From: DASYSA01 sp036003885
Lineage (GTDB): Bacteria; Acidobacteriota; Blastocatellia; UBA7656
Assembly: GCA_036003885.1 (NCBI GenBank)
Contig: DASYSA010000492.1
Span: forward strand, 1-26,422
Direction of reading: 5' to 3'
Length of the DNA stretch: 26,422 nucleotides
The notes beneath the pieces were generated by a model. The model was not told the DNA's origin. It did no database searches and saw only the letters and a list, made by a program, of their open reading frames with translations. Position numbers and translations under genes: made by a program. Shown one piece after another: positions 1 to 8,286 of the stretch. Every line of letters begins with the position of its first letter. The first letter of the stretch is position 1.

Positions 1-281
1 ACCACGCTGCGGCGTTCCGGTTCGAGCCGCTCCATGACCACTGCCGCGCTGGCGAGGGTAGCGTGGCCGCAAAGTGGCACCTCGGTGGTCGGCGTGAACC
101 AGCGCAGCCGATAGTCACCACCTTCGGGGACGAGAAAAGCCGTCTCGGCCAAGTTGTTCTCAGCAGCAATGGCCTGCAGCACAGCGTCCTCCAAAAAGCT
201 ATCCATCGGCATCACCGCGGCAGGCTTACCTGCGAATCGGCGGGTGGTGAAGGCGTCAACCTGAAATATCGGCGTGCCCAT
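1..281 (-). CDS. PhzF family isomerase-like protein, N-terminal part (cut by window edge)
   Basis: Reading the minus strand from the ATG at 281 gives 93 codons that run off the left edge without a stop. The translation opens MGTPIFQVDAFTTRRFAGKP, contains AAENNLAETAF (residues 39-49) and RWFTPTTEVPLCGHATLA, which is the typical PhzF-fold N-terminal half. The Glu in the AET triplet (residue 46) matches the general-acid glutamate of Pseudomonas PhzF, and the CGHATLA motif is the usual family signature. Family members isomerise small metabolites; only some make phenazine, so no pathway is claimed. The gene follows lodB on the same strand after 160 bases, so it may be the third gene of that cluster, but there is no clear ribosome binding site before the ATG and the linkage is only positional. 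Confidence 0.85.
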   Translation of the reverse strand, partial: MGTPIFQVDAFTTRRFAGKPAAVMPMDSFLEDAVLQAIAAENNLAETAFLVPEGGDYRLRWFTPTTEVPLCGHATLASAAVVMERLEPERRSV

Positions 282-441
282 ATACGGGAAGTCATCTTAA
301 AAGGCCCCGGCGGCAGAAATCAAGATCAAAGGCTTCATTGGATTGATGCGGATGACTTCATGTTTCAGCGCCTCGGACACTCTAACCGTGTATAACCCGA
401 CGCGCAATTGGGACGTGCAGTCAGCTACTCGGACAACTGAC
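282..441. other. lodB-phzF spacer
   Basis: This 160-base gap lies between the lodB stop and the phzF start. On the minus strand it is open in one frame and ends in a short peptide, MKPLILISAAGAF, but no start with a ribosome binding site or recognisable domain supports a gene. No convincing terminator or promoter was seen. Confidence 0.4.
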
Positions 442-1533
442 CTACGCCATCGAGTCCGTCGGGATCGAGCGCCGCCTCCAAAACTCGGAGGAGGAGAAGC
501 GCCGTTCGCATCCGTAGAACCAGTGCCACCCGGCAGTGTACTTCGAGAAAGAGCGCGCCACTTCGGCGGCGTAATCGTCGCTTGCCCCTTGGGCGCCCTC
601 CCGCTCAGCGAGAATCGTCGTGGCCGTGCGCATGCCCGACTCGAGCGCGAGGCACACGCCGTTGCCGCACAATGGGTCGACCGCCATAGCGGCATCGCCC
701 GCGGCCAGCCAGCCGGGACCCGAAGCTGGGAGAAGCTGCGCCGACGCCGCCGCGACGACTCGCACGGGAATCTCCAGCGCACGCCGCAACCGGGCGCGCG
801 TCAGCGGCGCTCGCTCGATTTGTGCGGCGAGCGCATCGCCGCGCCTAGCCGCGCGTGCCCACAGGTCCGCATCGGTCATGTACGCGATCAGCAGATGATC
901 ATCCGGCGTGCGCGCCGAGTACCACCAGCCATCCCGGACGGCCTCGACGATCGTCACGCCGTCGCCGACCGCCGTCGTGCTCCTGGGCGACACGCTCGCG
1001 ACAACGCCGACGAGCCGATCGAGGGCGAGTCGACGTGCGCCGAGCCGGCGCCCGATGCGTGCCGCCCGGCCCGTTGCGTCAACCAAATGACGAGCGCGAA
1101 GCGCGAGGCCCCCCGCCTCGATTGTCCACTCGTCGCCGCTTCGCGACGCCTCACCGACGGTCGCGCGGATCAACAGTGCTCCGGCTTCCTCCGCCGCCTC
1201 GACCAGCATTCGGTCGAACGCTCGACGATCCACATGCCAGCCGTTGCCGTACGGATGGAAGATGTGATCCTGATCGGCCGGCGCGGCACTTCCCCACGCC
1301 GATCGGATCGCGTACGCCGGCCGGTGCCCGGCAGCAGCGAAACGTTCCCAAACTCCGAGCCGCGTGAGTCGTTCCCGAATGATCGGAGGGAGCGTCTCGC
1401 CGACCCGCACGCCCACCTCGATGAAAGGGTCGACGAGCGCGACCGATGACCCACGCCTCGCCAGGCACAGCGCAACGGTCGCGCCCGCAGGCCCGGCCCC
1501 AGCGACGACGGTGTCGACCGAGATCGCCGTCAT
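442..1533 (-). CDS. lodB: LodB-like FAD-dependent oxidoreductase (CTQ maturase of the LodA-like oxidase)
   Basis: This 363-residue flavoprotein has an N-terminal Rossmann motif GAGPAG (residues 12-17), the DGWWYSA stretch near 201-207 and the second FAD motif, GWLAAGDAAMAVDP (274-287), as in the halogenase/monooxygenase-like group that includes LodB. In characterised pairs LodB is needed to form the cysteine tryptophylquinone cofactor inside LodA. The start at 1533 is chosen because its ATG overlaps the TGA of the upstream lodA-like gene (ATGA), the usual sign of translational coupling; an in-frame upstream start at 1650 would force a 120-base overlap and an N-terminal extension with no flavoprotein similarity. 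Pairing with a LodA-like gene is the main reason to call it LodB rather than a generic oxidoreductase. Confidence 0.85.
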   Translation of the reverse strand: MTAISVDTVVAGAGPAGATVALCLARRGSSVALVDPFIEVGVRVGETLPPIIRERLTRLGVWERFAAAGHRPAYAIRSAWGSAAPADQDHIFHPYGNGWHVDRRAFDRMLVEAAEEAGALLIRATVGEASRSGDEWTIEAGGLALRARHLVDATGRAARIGRRLGARRLALDRLVGVVASVSPRSTTAVGDGVTIVEAVRDGWWYSARTPDDHLLIAYMTDADLWARAARRGDALAAQIERAPLTRARLRRALEIPVRVVAAASAQLLPASGPGWLAAGDAAMAVDPLCGNGVCLALESGMRTATTILAEREGAQGASDDYAAEVARSFSKYTAGWHWFYGCERRFSSSEFWRRRSIPTDSMA

Positions 1534-4500
1534 GGGCGACGCGGCCCGCAGTATTTGGCCCAGCAGCGCTTGCACCGGAGGCACAAGTCGCGTGCGATTC
1601 GTCGAAGCCGCGTGCAGAGACGTCCATGCCAACTGTGCGTCCATTTCCACTCAGCCGGTGACTCTCCACCGTCGGGCGACGGGTCAACGAGATCGGGGTC
1701 GCCTCCAAAGGCACGGACGCGCATCGCCAGGTAGTCGAGATAGCGCGAGAGGATCGGGTACCACGGGGTCTCCCGCGGCACGGCGTCAAAGATGTGCTGC
1801 ATCACCGCATACAGACGGGTCTCGTCGCGCAGCAACCGGGGGCCGGCGTCAACGGGGATCGTGAGCTGGAACGTTCCCACGACTCGGCGCTCGGCGCGCG
1901 AGATGTGGTGCAAGACGACACGGAACTGCTGCTGCACGCGAACGGTGTCGGGGGTGATGATTTTGAGGAGGCCGGGGACCGGGCGGCCTTGCCATTCTGG
2001 AGGGATCGGCAGGAAGCTTACGTCGGCGGGGAGCAGTCGGACGGTGTTATCGTCGACGCGCTCCAACCGGGGGTCGTCAATGAGCAGCGCAGCCTGATGA
2101 AGCACGTCGTCCGCGGCGATGCCCGGCAGATAGATCTGCATGTCGCTCGTGCGCGGCAGATTGCCCCAGCGGATCATCAACTCGTCGACGCCGTCGCTCA
2201 TCGGCAAGGCGACAGCCCTCGCATTCACGCCCTCATTGAGCCCTGCAGGAATCTGCCGCGGCCTCCTGCGCGCCCCGATCAGGAAGGGGTGAGCCACCGT
2301 ATGCGAGTCAACGTCGCCCGGGTTGTCGGACTCGACGATGAGTAGATTGCGCTGCGCGAGCTGATCGCTCGAGCCCGGCGTCGCCTGATCCGGAATGGCG
2401 TCGGGCGGGTAGTAGGCTTCCGCCACCAGGCACTGGTGCTTGCCTTTGATGAGCTGCTGGATCGAAAGCTTACCCGCTCCGAACGGCCCGTTTGGCGGCG
2501 AGGGATGGAACGGGTAGAGCGGCTCGTCCTGATTGAAGTCGAGCCAGCACCCGAAGTAGCCGTGGAACTCTGTCGCGCCCGACGCCTTCAGATCCATCAC
2601 GTTCTTCGGGTCGGTCTGGGCCGTCATATCGGCCTCGCGCTGTTTTGCGAAGAATGGCAGGGTGACGATGTCTCCGGCCTGGAGCCCGAGCAGGGGGATG
2701 GACCCGCTTCCTGATGTAAATGTGCGGTACGTCTCGTTCGGACGGTATTCGAGGCCTGTCGCCGCGACTGTGAACATCCGAAAGAACACGCGGACGTCCT
2801 TTGCGTCGACCGCTTTCGCCTTGTAGCGGACGCGCGCCACCGCGAAGTTGAAGATCCGCTTGCCGCCGACGGACTTCGACAGTTCCAGCTTGCTGGTGGC
2901 CTGGTTCGTCGAGATCCCGTCGAATGGATGCGGCCCCGCGGGTGGATTGTTGAACCCGTCGATCACGTTGCCGATAAAGGTCCGCGCGGCCGCCGCGTCG
3001 TTGCCGGCGAGCGTGAGGCCCGGGAACGGAGTGGTGTTCTCCTCGACCTGAAAAACGCGCAGGTCGTCGCTCAGCCAGGTCGTCTGCCCATCGATCATAT
3101 AGGGATTAGGCTTGTTGATCAGGCGCACCGGAGCGGTCGCAGTGAGGCCGCTGATCACCGCCTTCAGCGTGAGCTCCTGCAGCTCAATCGGATTGCCGAC
3201 GCCGTCCAGGAAATCCTGAAGCCCGTCGAACTCCACCCGGTATTGGAACGTGATGCGCTGCCGCAGTGTGAGCGTCGGGCTTTGGAGCAGCGGCGGCGCC
3301 TCGACGACGCCCACCATGTGGCCCGCCACTGCGGCGTTCGGCATCAGGAATGTCACCTGGGGCGCGATCGCCGCGAGGTTGGCAGGATTCGCCGAAGTGA
3401 ATCCGAGCTCCTGAGGAGTGAAGCCCTCGACGACCACGTAGAATGCGGGGCTGAACTGGGCGGGCGATCCGCCGCTCAACACGGCGTCCACTTCGTCCAT
3501 GGAAAACTCGTTGCGGTCGGTGATGATGAACGTGTCCTTGCAGACGGCGTAGCGCTCCTTCTCGATCTGCACGCTACCATCGGGCACAACAAACCCGAGG
3601 TGGTTCCACGTGGCGACCATGCGATCGCCCGAATCACCGAAGTCCAGGGCCCAATCCTGGTTGTCGGCGCCCCCGCGGGTCACCTGGTCCGGGCGTTGCG
3701 CAGGCCACCATGCGTAATCGCTGTAGAAGAAGCAGGCTGAGAAATCGCTTTGCCAGGGCACGGCCATCTGACTGGTGATGTCACCCGGCTTCAGCGAGAC
3801 GTGATTCAGACGGAGCGGCGCGGTGTACGTGAACTTCTGCAGCATCCACCAGCTTGCCTCGATGCCTGGGTAGAGATTGCCGCCGATGCACACCTCGAGC
3901 GCCGCGCGATCGAGCTTGTCGTAGACCGCGAGCGGAGGGCTCGACTGCGGCAGGGCCGGGCTCGCGAGGCCCGCCCAGCGCTTGATCATTTCATGCTGGA
4001 TCGGGTGGACGGCGGTGTTCTTCTCGTTCGTGCTCGACCACATCTTGGGCATCTTCCCGAGGTCATTCGAGGGAGCCGCGGGGTTGTTCAGGAAGTTGAA
4101 CAGCTTCTGAGCCAGTGCGCTGCCCGCTGCAGGGAATGGCGTCGGGTTGAACGAATGGGTCTTGATCGACTGGTTGACGAACGTGTGCCGGGTCAGACGC
4201 TCATAGAAAGGTTGCACGTCCGCATCGATTGAATAGCCCGGATCGAACGCGGGGTGCGCGTTGCGCCACGCCTGGAGCAGTGTGTCGTACATGGTGATGA
4301 TCGGCTGGATTGCCGGCGCGAATTTGGGCGGGCCGACGATCACCCACGATGGCTCCACCGGCGGCGTGGCTCCGCCCGTGAGCGTCACCACTGCGGTCAC
4401 CGGTCCGTCGGAGACGTCGTCGTACCAGCCGTCGTTGTCGGCGAAGGTCTGGAGCGGTACGTTCGAGAATGAGCCGGAGTTTCCCGAGCCTCCAAGAACG

Positions 4501-5012
4501 ATGAGCGCGCCATCGGCCTGTGTCCTCATCTCACCCAGCGGGACAGTGACCCCCATGACCATCCCTGTGTTGAACCCCGCCGCCTGATTCGGCCCGTTCA
4601 AGGTCTTGGAGCCGGGATCGTTGACGAGTTGGTTCCGCGCCGCGACGGAGGAGTTGCGCCAGCCGGACGCTGCCGGCGCCGGGTAAACGTCCGCCGGGTC
4701 CGACTGGGTCGGCGCGCCGAACGTCTCGAACCTCCGCGACGCGGCCTTGCGGTTGACCAGATGCACGGTCCATTCAATCTTGGCCACGTCAGGATCGCCG
4801 GCTTTCAGCTCCTTCACGAACGTGGTCCCGTCGAACGCGAAGAGCCGGAACCGCGCAGCCTGCTTCTTAACGCGGCAGGACGCGTCCTTGTAGGTTCCGC
4901 CCGGCGGTGGGGTCCACACGCCCGGCTCCTCCGGGCCGAAGAAGAACTCCGGGCTATTGCCGAGCCGCGCAACGCCTATTGCCGGATGAATCCGCACGGA
5001 TGTGATGGCCAC
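1530..5012 (-). CDS. lodA: LodA/GoxA family quinoprotein oxidase with large C-terminal extension
   Basis: The 1160-residue product opens SVRIHPAIGVARLGNSPEFF, the hallmark N-terminus of LodA/GoxA oxidases, which oxidise amino acids (lysine epsilon-amine, glycine) with a cysteine tryptophylquinone cofactor and release hydrogen peroxide. The motif CIGGNLYPGIEASWW (375-389) and WWPAQRPD (435-442) hold the likely crosslinked Cys375 and Trp435 or Trp436; their 60-61 residue spacing is close to the 65 of Marinomonas LodA (Cys516/Trp581). The oxidase core ends near residue 500-520, whereas LodA itself has 726 residues in all. The remaining roughly 650 residues are predicted beta-rich, include FGCWLDFNQDEP and a domain ending YLDYLAMRVRAFGGDP, and finish in a basic tail with five cysteines in the last 30 residues. 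The start is GTG at 5012 behind GGGAGGA with 5 bases spacing. No signal peptide is seen. Substrate is unknown. Confidence 0.88.
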   Translation of the reverse strand: MAITSVRIHPAIGVARLGNSPEFFFGPEEPGVWTPPPGGTYKDASCRVKKQAARFRLFAFDGTTFVKELKAGDPDVAKIEWTVHLVNRKAASRRFETFGAPTQSDPADVYPAPAASGWRNSSVAARNQLVNDPGSKTLNGPNQAAGFNTGMVMGVTVPLGEMRTQADGALIVLGGSGNSGSFSNVPLQTFADNDGWYDDVSDGPVTAVVTLTGGATPPVEPSWVIVGPPKFAPAIQPIITMYDTLLQAWRNAHPAFDPGYSIDADVQPFYERLTRHTFVNQSIKTHSFNPTPFPAAGSALAQKLFNFLNNPAAPSNDLGKMPKMWSSTNEKNTAVHPIQHEMIKRWAGLASPALPQSSPPLAVYDKLDRAALEVCIGGNLYPGIEASWWMLQKFTYTAPLRLNHVSLKPGDITSQMAVPWQSDFSACFFYSDYAWWPAQRPDQVTRGGADNQDWALDFGDSGDRMVATWNHLGFVVPDGSVQIEKERYAVCKDTFIITDRNEFSMDEVDAVLSGGSPAQFSPAFYVVVEGFTPQELGFTSANPANLAAIAPQVTFLMPNAAVAGHMVGVVEAPPLLQSPTLTLRQRITFQYRVEFDGLQDFLDGVGNPIELQELTLKAVISGLTATAPVRLINKPNPYMIDGQTTWLSDDLRVFQVEENTTPFPGLTLAGNDAAAARTFIGNVIDGFNNPPAGPHPFDGISTNQATSKLELSKSVGGKRIFNFAVARVRYKAKAVDAKDVRVFFRMFTVAATGLEYRPNETYRTFTSGSGSIPLLGLQAGDIVTLPFFAKQREADMTAQTDPKNVMDLKASGATEFHGYFGCWLDFNQDEPLYPFHPSPPNGPFGAGKLSIQQLIKGKHQCLVAEAYYPPDAIPDQATPGSSDQLAQRNLLIVESDNPGDVDSHTVAHPFLIGARRRPRQIPAGLNEGVNARAVALPMSDGVDELMIRWGNLPRTSDMQIYLPGIAADDVLHQAALLIDDPRLERVDDNTVRLLPADVSFLPIPPEWQGRPVPGLLKIITPDTVRVQQQFRVVLHHISRAERRVVGTFQLTIPVDAGPRLLRDETRLYAVMQHIFDAVPRETPWYPILSRYLDYLAMRVRAFGGDPDLVDPSPDGGESPAEWKWTHSWHGRLCTRLRRIARDLCLRCKRCWAKYCGPRRP

Positions 5013-5469
5013 AATGTCCTCCCTGATGCCTTGAGCCCGGTCGCCTCACATGGCAAGTCCGGGCCAGCCGTCGGCAATACTTATCCAAAACCTGGAAGTC
5101 ACTCCTATGAGTGGTCAAGCCGTTGCAGCCCGCGCCAGTCCGTGGCTGCGGATCACAAACGAACATCGAACGTGGCACCGGTCGACTGTTCGCGCAGCCA
5201 TGCTTCAGCGGCCACCGCCCTCGCCTCTCTTCTGCCCGGAATGAAATGCCCTGGTCGCCTAGCATTTTGATCCATCATTAATCAGAGACGCAATCCGCAC
5301 GCTGGATAATGCACTCCGCTCAAGGAACTCGCGGCTAAACGATACCAGTATCGCTGCAGCAGAGAATCATCCACGCCGGCAACAAATCAGGGAAGGTGTG
5401 GTCAAAGCCGTTGAGTTATAGCGGCCGCAGTGCCAAGACTGCACACTGAGGAGCGGAGATCCTCGACAG
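5013..5469. other. 457-base spacer between the TonB-dependent receptor and lodA
   Basis: No open frame in this stretch resembles a protein. It must carry the lodA promoter on the minus strand and the 3' end of the receptor transcript. I see only weak signals: a 5-base stem (GAGGA/TCCTC) just after the receptor stop with no T-tract, and no good -35/-10 pair. The lodA ribosome binding site (GGGAGGA) is at its left end. Confidence 0.5.
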
Positions 5470-7947
5470 TTAGAAATCCATCTCGAATTTGCCGCGAACC
5501 GATGTGCCCAGACTGTTGAAGAACTGGCCCACACGCGGGCTATCAAGATTGTTCTGTAAATCGCGGGGATTGAACTTATTTGTTATATTAAATACTGCAA
5601 TGCCGATTCGCGCCCCGTGAGTCTTGAATTTGGGAACAGCGAAGCCTTTGGTCACCTGAGCATCCAGCGAGATGAATCCGGGGAAACGTCCCGCTTGATT
5701 GCGCGTGCCGATGAAATCCAATCGCTCGTTCACGTAGGAGAACGGGAGTCCGGATCGAACCTCCAGCGATGGCGAAACAGTGATATCGTAACGAGTCTTC
5801 CACCGGCCGAAGGCAAGAAAACTATGCGGCGTGTCGAAGGGAAACGGTCCGTACTCATTCGACCGCACAACGAACGCCGGAAGATCGCCGAGAAAGGTAT
5901 CTATCCCGTTGAGATCTCCGCGCGCGCTTGACCAAACATACGAGCAGGACCAGTTGCCCGCTCGAGGGCTGTCATAGATGGCGACGAGTTGCAACTCCCG
6001 ATACCGCGAACGGCCGCGACTGCCGACAACGAGCGACCCTATGCCCGATCCCTCCACCGGATTGAGGATGAGATCGTCGGTCGTCGAGCGTTTGAGATAG
6101 CCGGCCCGCGCGGTCAGGTTCCTGGTGATGCCGCGATCGATCTGTAGGCTCCACCGCACACTGCGAGGATTGCGCAGCGGCAGTTCGACTATGTTATTAA
6201 ACCGGCGCGGCCCGTCAGTGATCGATTGGCCATCGGGCGCAAACGTTGTGACAACCCGCTCGGGCAGTTGCCTCAAGTAGCCGACTGACAACGGGGTACG
6301 ATCGTAGAAGAGGCCGAGGCCGCCGCGAATGATTGTCCGATTATTCTTGAGCGGCACAAACATGAACGATAGGCGCGGGGCAACATTAGCCCGTTGTGTT
6401 ATCCCGTCGTGATCGAAGCGGACTCCGGCATCGATCGTCATCTTCGTAGCCGCGACCCACTTGTCCTGAATGAATGCCGCAACCTCATCGACGTTTCGCC
6501 CAGCGACGCTTGAACCATTGAAGTCAACGCGCTGGGCGAGGCTGTCATCGTTGCGCCGGATCAGAATTGGTTTGTCGCTGAATCTGCCTGACAGGTCCGT
6601 GTGATCGAATTCGACGCCAGCCTTAACCCAGTGCTGACCAGCCAACTCAAAAGGACGCGCGTAGTAGGTCTCCTGCCACTGGAGGCGCGTCGTGCGCCGG
6701 CGAACGTCAGCGAAGTAGTTGCCCGTATTGCCATCAGGCAGTAACGTCAATGGCTCCTCGCCTTGTCCAAATACATCAACGTCGAAAGTCTTGTAGCTTA
6801 TGGCGGAAGCCAGAAACGAGCCGGATTTGAAGATTGACTGCTCAGCTACTGACATGAGGTAGCCGCGCTGCTTGATATTGGGCGTCGCCTGTTGCGGGTT
6901 GAACGTGTTCAAACCGACGTAGCGCGCCTTCTGTGGGAACAAAGCGGCGACGAGTCTGATGTGGTTGTTTTTATTGATGGTCAGGTCCAATTGTGTAAAC
7001 GAATTGAAGCTCTCCGAGGTCGAGTCATCAACTGAGGCGGCCAGGCTCGGGACGCGCGTCCGGCTGAAGCGATATTCGACGGACTGCAAGAAGAAGAACC
7101 TGTCCCGGACGATGGGGCCGCTCAGGGTCAGGCGCGGCCTGAACGAATCGATTTGGCCTGCGAGTATGTGGCTGAAAGTCGGAAAGAAGCGAGCGGCGAT
7201 GAACTTGAGCTTGTCATCGCCGCCTTTGGTCTCCAGGTTGATCGCGCCACCGGTGAGCCGCCCAGACTCGGCTGAGTAGGGATTTTCTTCGATCCGAACG
7301 CTGGTCGCTGCTTCGACTGGGATATCAAAAGCCAGGTTGCCGGAGCCAGGGTCGGTGACGTCCACGCCGTTGACGGTGTAGCTACTGTGCCCGGCGCGCG
7401 CGCCCTTCAGATGGTCAAGGCCGTCCGCGCCGCGGACGGTGCCGGGCGTCAGCAGCAGCGCGCTTTGATAGTTTTCTGCCCGCAGCGGAAGATCCTTTAA
7501 GGTCTGCGCACGAACAACATTGGAGGTAACTGTCTCGGCCGTGCTGAGCAGGCCTTCTTCTTCTCGCACGATGACCGTCTCGGAGACCGTTGCAGTAAGT
7601 TGAATCTCGACGATAAGTGTGTTGCCCTCCGCCAGGCGTATCTCACGCGTAACGCTCTTGAGCCCATCGGCCTCGACCGCAAGAAGATAACTAGCAGCAG
7701 GCAGATCGGCGAAGGCGAAGTCGCCCGCGTCGTCCGTTACAGTTTTGATAGATGCGCCGGGCACATCACGATTTACCAGCGTGAGCCGCGCGCCGGAGAG
7801 CAGAGCCGGGCGTGCATTCGGATCTGTTGTGGTTACCCTTACAGTACCCTTGATTCTGCCGGCAGCTGTAAACGCCATTACGGTGCCGATCCAAACCGTC
7901 CACACCAATGTGGCACAACACAAAGCGAAAGCTGAGGAGCGTCTCAC
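5470..7947 (-). CDS. TonB-dependent receptor-like outer-membrane protein with N-terminal carboxypeptidase-regulatory-like domain
   Basis: The 825-residue protein has a signal peptide (basic MRR, hydrophobic stretch to about residue 27), then a carboxypeptidase-regulatory-like beta sandwich (about 30-120; GRIKGTVRV, DDAGDFAFADLPAASYLLAV), a plug-like domain (about 130-245; YTVNGVDVTDPGSGN, GGAINLETKGGD) and a long beta-barrel region ending in Phe (KFEMDF), as outer-membrane barrels do. Such proteins are numerous in Acidobacteriota and are thought to bring in sugars, peptides or chelates; the substrate here is unknown and no SusD partner is nearby. The start is GTG at 7947, chosen because it gives a complete signal peptide; there is no strong ribosome binding site, and the GTG overlaps the TGA of an upstream open frame (GTGA). 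Confidence 0.88.
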   Translation of the reverse strand: MRRSSAFALCCATLVWTVWIGTVMAFTAAGRIKGTVRVTTTDPNARPALLSGARLTLVNRDVPGASIKTVTDDAGDFAFADLPAASYLLAVEADGLKSVTREIRLAEGNTLIVEIQLTATVSETVIVREEEGLLSTAETVTSNVVRAQTLKDLPLRAENYQSALLLTPGTVRGADGLDHLKGARAGHSSYTVNGVDVTDPGSGNLAFDIPVEAATSVRIEENPYSAESGRLTGGAINLETKGGDDKLKFIAARFFPTFSHILAGQIDSFRPRLTLSGPIVRDRFFFLQSVEYRFSRTRVPSLAASVDDSTSESFNSFTQLDLTINKNNHIRLVAALFPQKARYVGLNTFNPQQATPNIKQRGYLMSVAEQSIFKSGSFLASAISYKTFDVDVFGQGEEPLTLLPDGNTGNYFADVRRRTTRLQWQETYYARPFELAGQHWVKAGVEFDHTDLSGRFSDKPILIRRNDDSLAQRVDFNGSSVAGRNVDEVAAFIQDKWVAATKMTIDAGVRFDHDGITQRANVAPRLSFMFVPLKNNRTIIRGGLGLFYDRTPLSVGYLRQLPERVVTTFAPDGQSITDGPRRFNNIVELPLRNPRSVRWSLQIDRGITRNLTARAGYLKRSTTDDLILNPVEGSGIGSLVVGSRGRSRYRELQLVAIYDSPRAGNWSCSYVWSSARGDLNGIDTFLGDLPAFVVRSNEYGPFPFDTPHSFLAFGRWKTRYDITVSPSLEVRSGLPFSYVNERLDFIGTRNQAGRFPGFISLDAQVTKGFAVPKFKTHGARIGIAVFNITNKFNPRDLQNNLDSPRVGQFFNSLGTSVRGKFEMDF

Positions 7948-8240
7948 AGCGAGCCTGCGAACAGCAAAGGAGGGAAGCAGCCGTCTTTCCTTTTGATAGA
8001 GAACTGCCCTTTAATCAGGTCTTCGAAGGGGATTCTTACGGACCTTCCGATCTTGACGCTCGGAAATCCTCCAGCGGGACAGCCGTTGAGGGTCTCGTTC
8101 TTGCACACGCGCTCGATGATACAGATCAGGTGCTGAGGAGTCTGTTCAATATTAGACAGAGGGTTAAAATAGTCCGAGATACTTGTCAGTTCGAGCCAAC
8201 ATGTCCAAACGGGCGCAGCGCACGAGTTGAGGACAGACAC
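7944..8240 (-). pseudogene. Helix-turn-helix (excisionase/MerR-like) remnant upstream of the receptor
   Basis: An open frame ends at 7944, four bases inside the receptor gene. Its last part, GFPSVKIGRSVRIPFEDLIK, strongly resembles the wing end of small excisionase-type HTH proteins, and NIEQTPQHL about 20 residues earlier could be the degenerate first helix. The middle (CKNETLNGCPAG) does not fit a normal recognition helix. The only plausible in-frame start near the domain is a GTG at 8240 with no ribosome binding site. It is either a decayed regulator gene or a short translated leader coupled to the receptor by the GTGA overlap. The left boundary of the reading frame is uncertain. Confidence 0.35.
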
Positions 8241-8286
8241 TTCCGCGTGCGGCAGCTCGAGAGACCCAGCCCGTCGCGATCTGGCC

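Noticed and set aside
297..782. Minus-strand frame ending in the spacer between lodB and phzF
   Set aside because: Most of it overlaps lodB in another frame; only the last 40 or so codons are in the spacer and they show no recognisable domain or start signal.
343..1864. Long plus-strand open frames (343-1449, 855-1367, 1364-1864)
   Set aside because: They lie opposite the GC-rich lodB and lodA genes, are Arg/Pro-rich, have no domain similarity and follow the codon pattern of an antisense shadow.
4954..5265. 103-residue minus-strand frame overlapping the lodA start
   Set aside because: It has no similarity, is out of frame with lodA and lacks a ribosome binding site.
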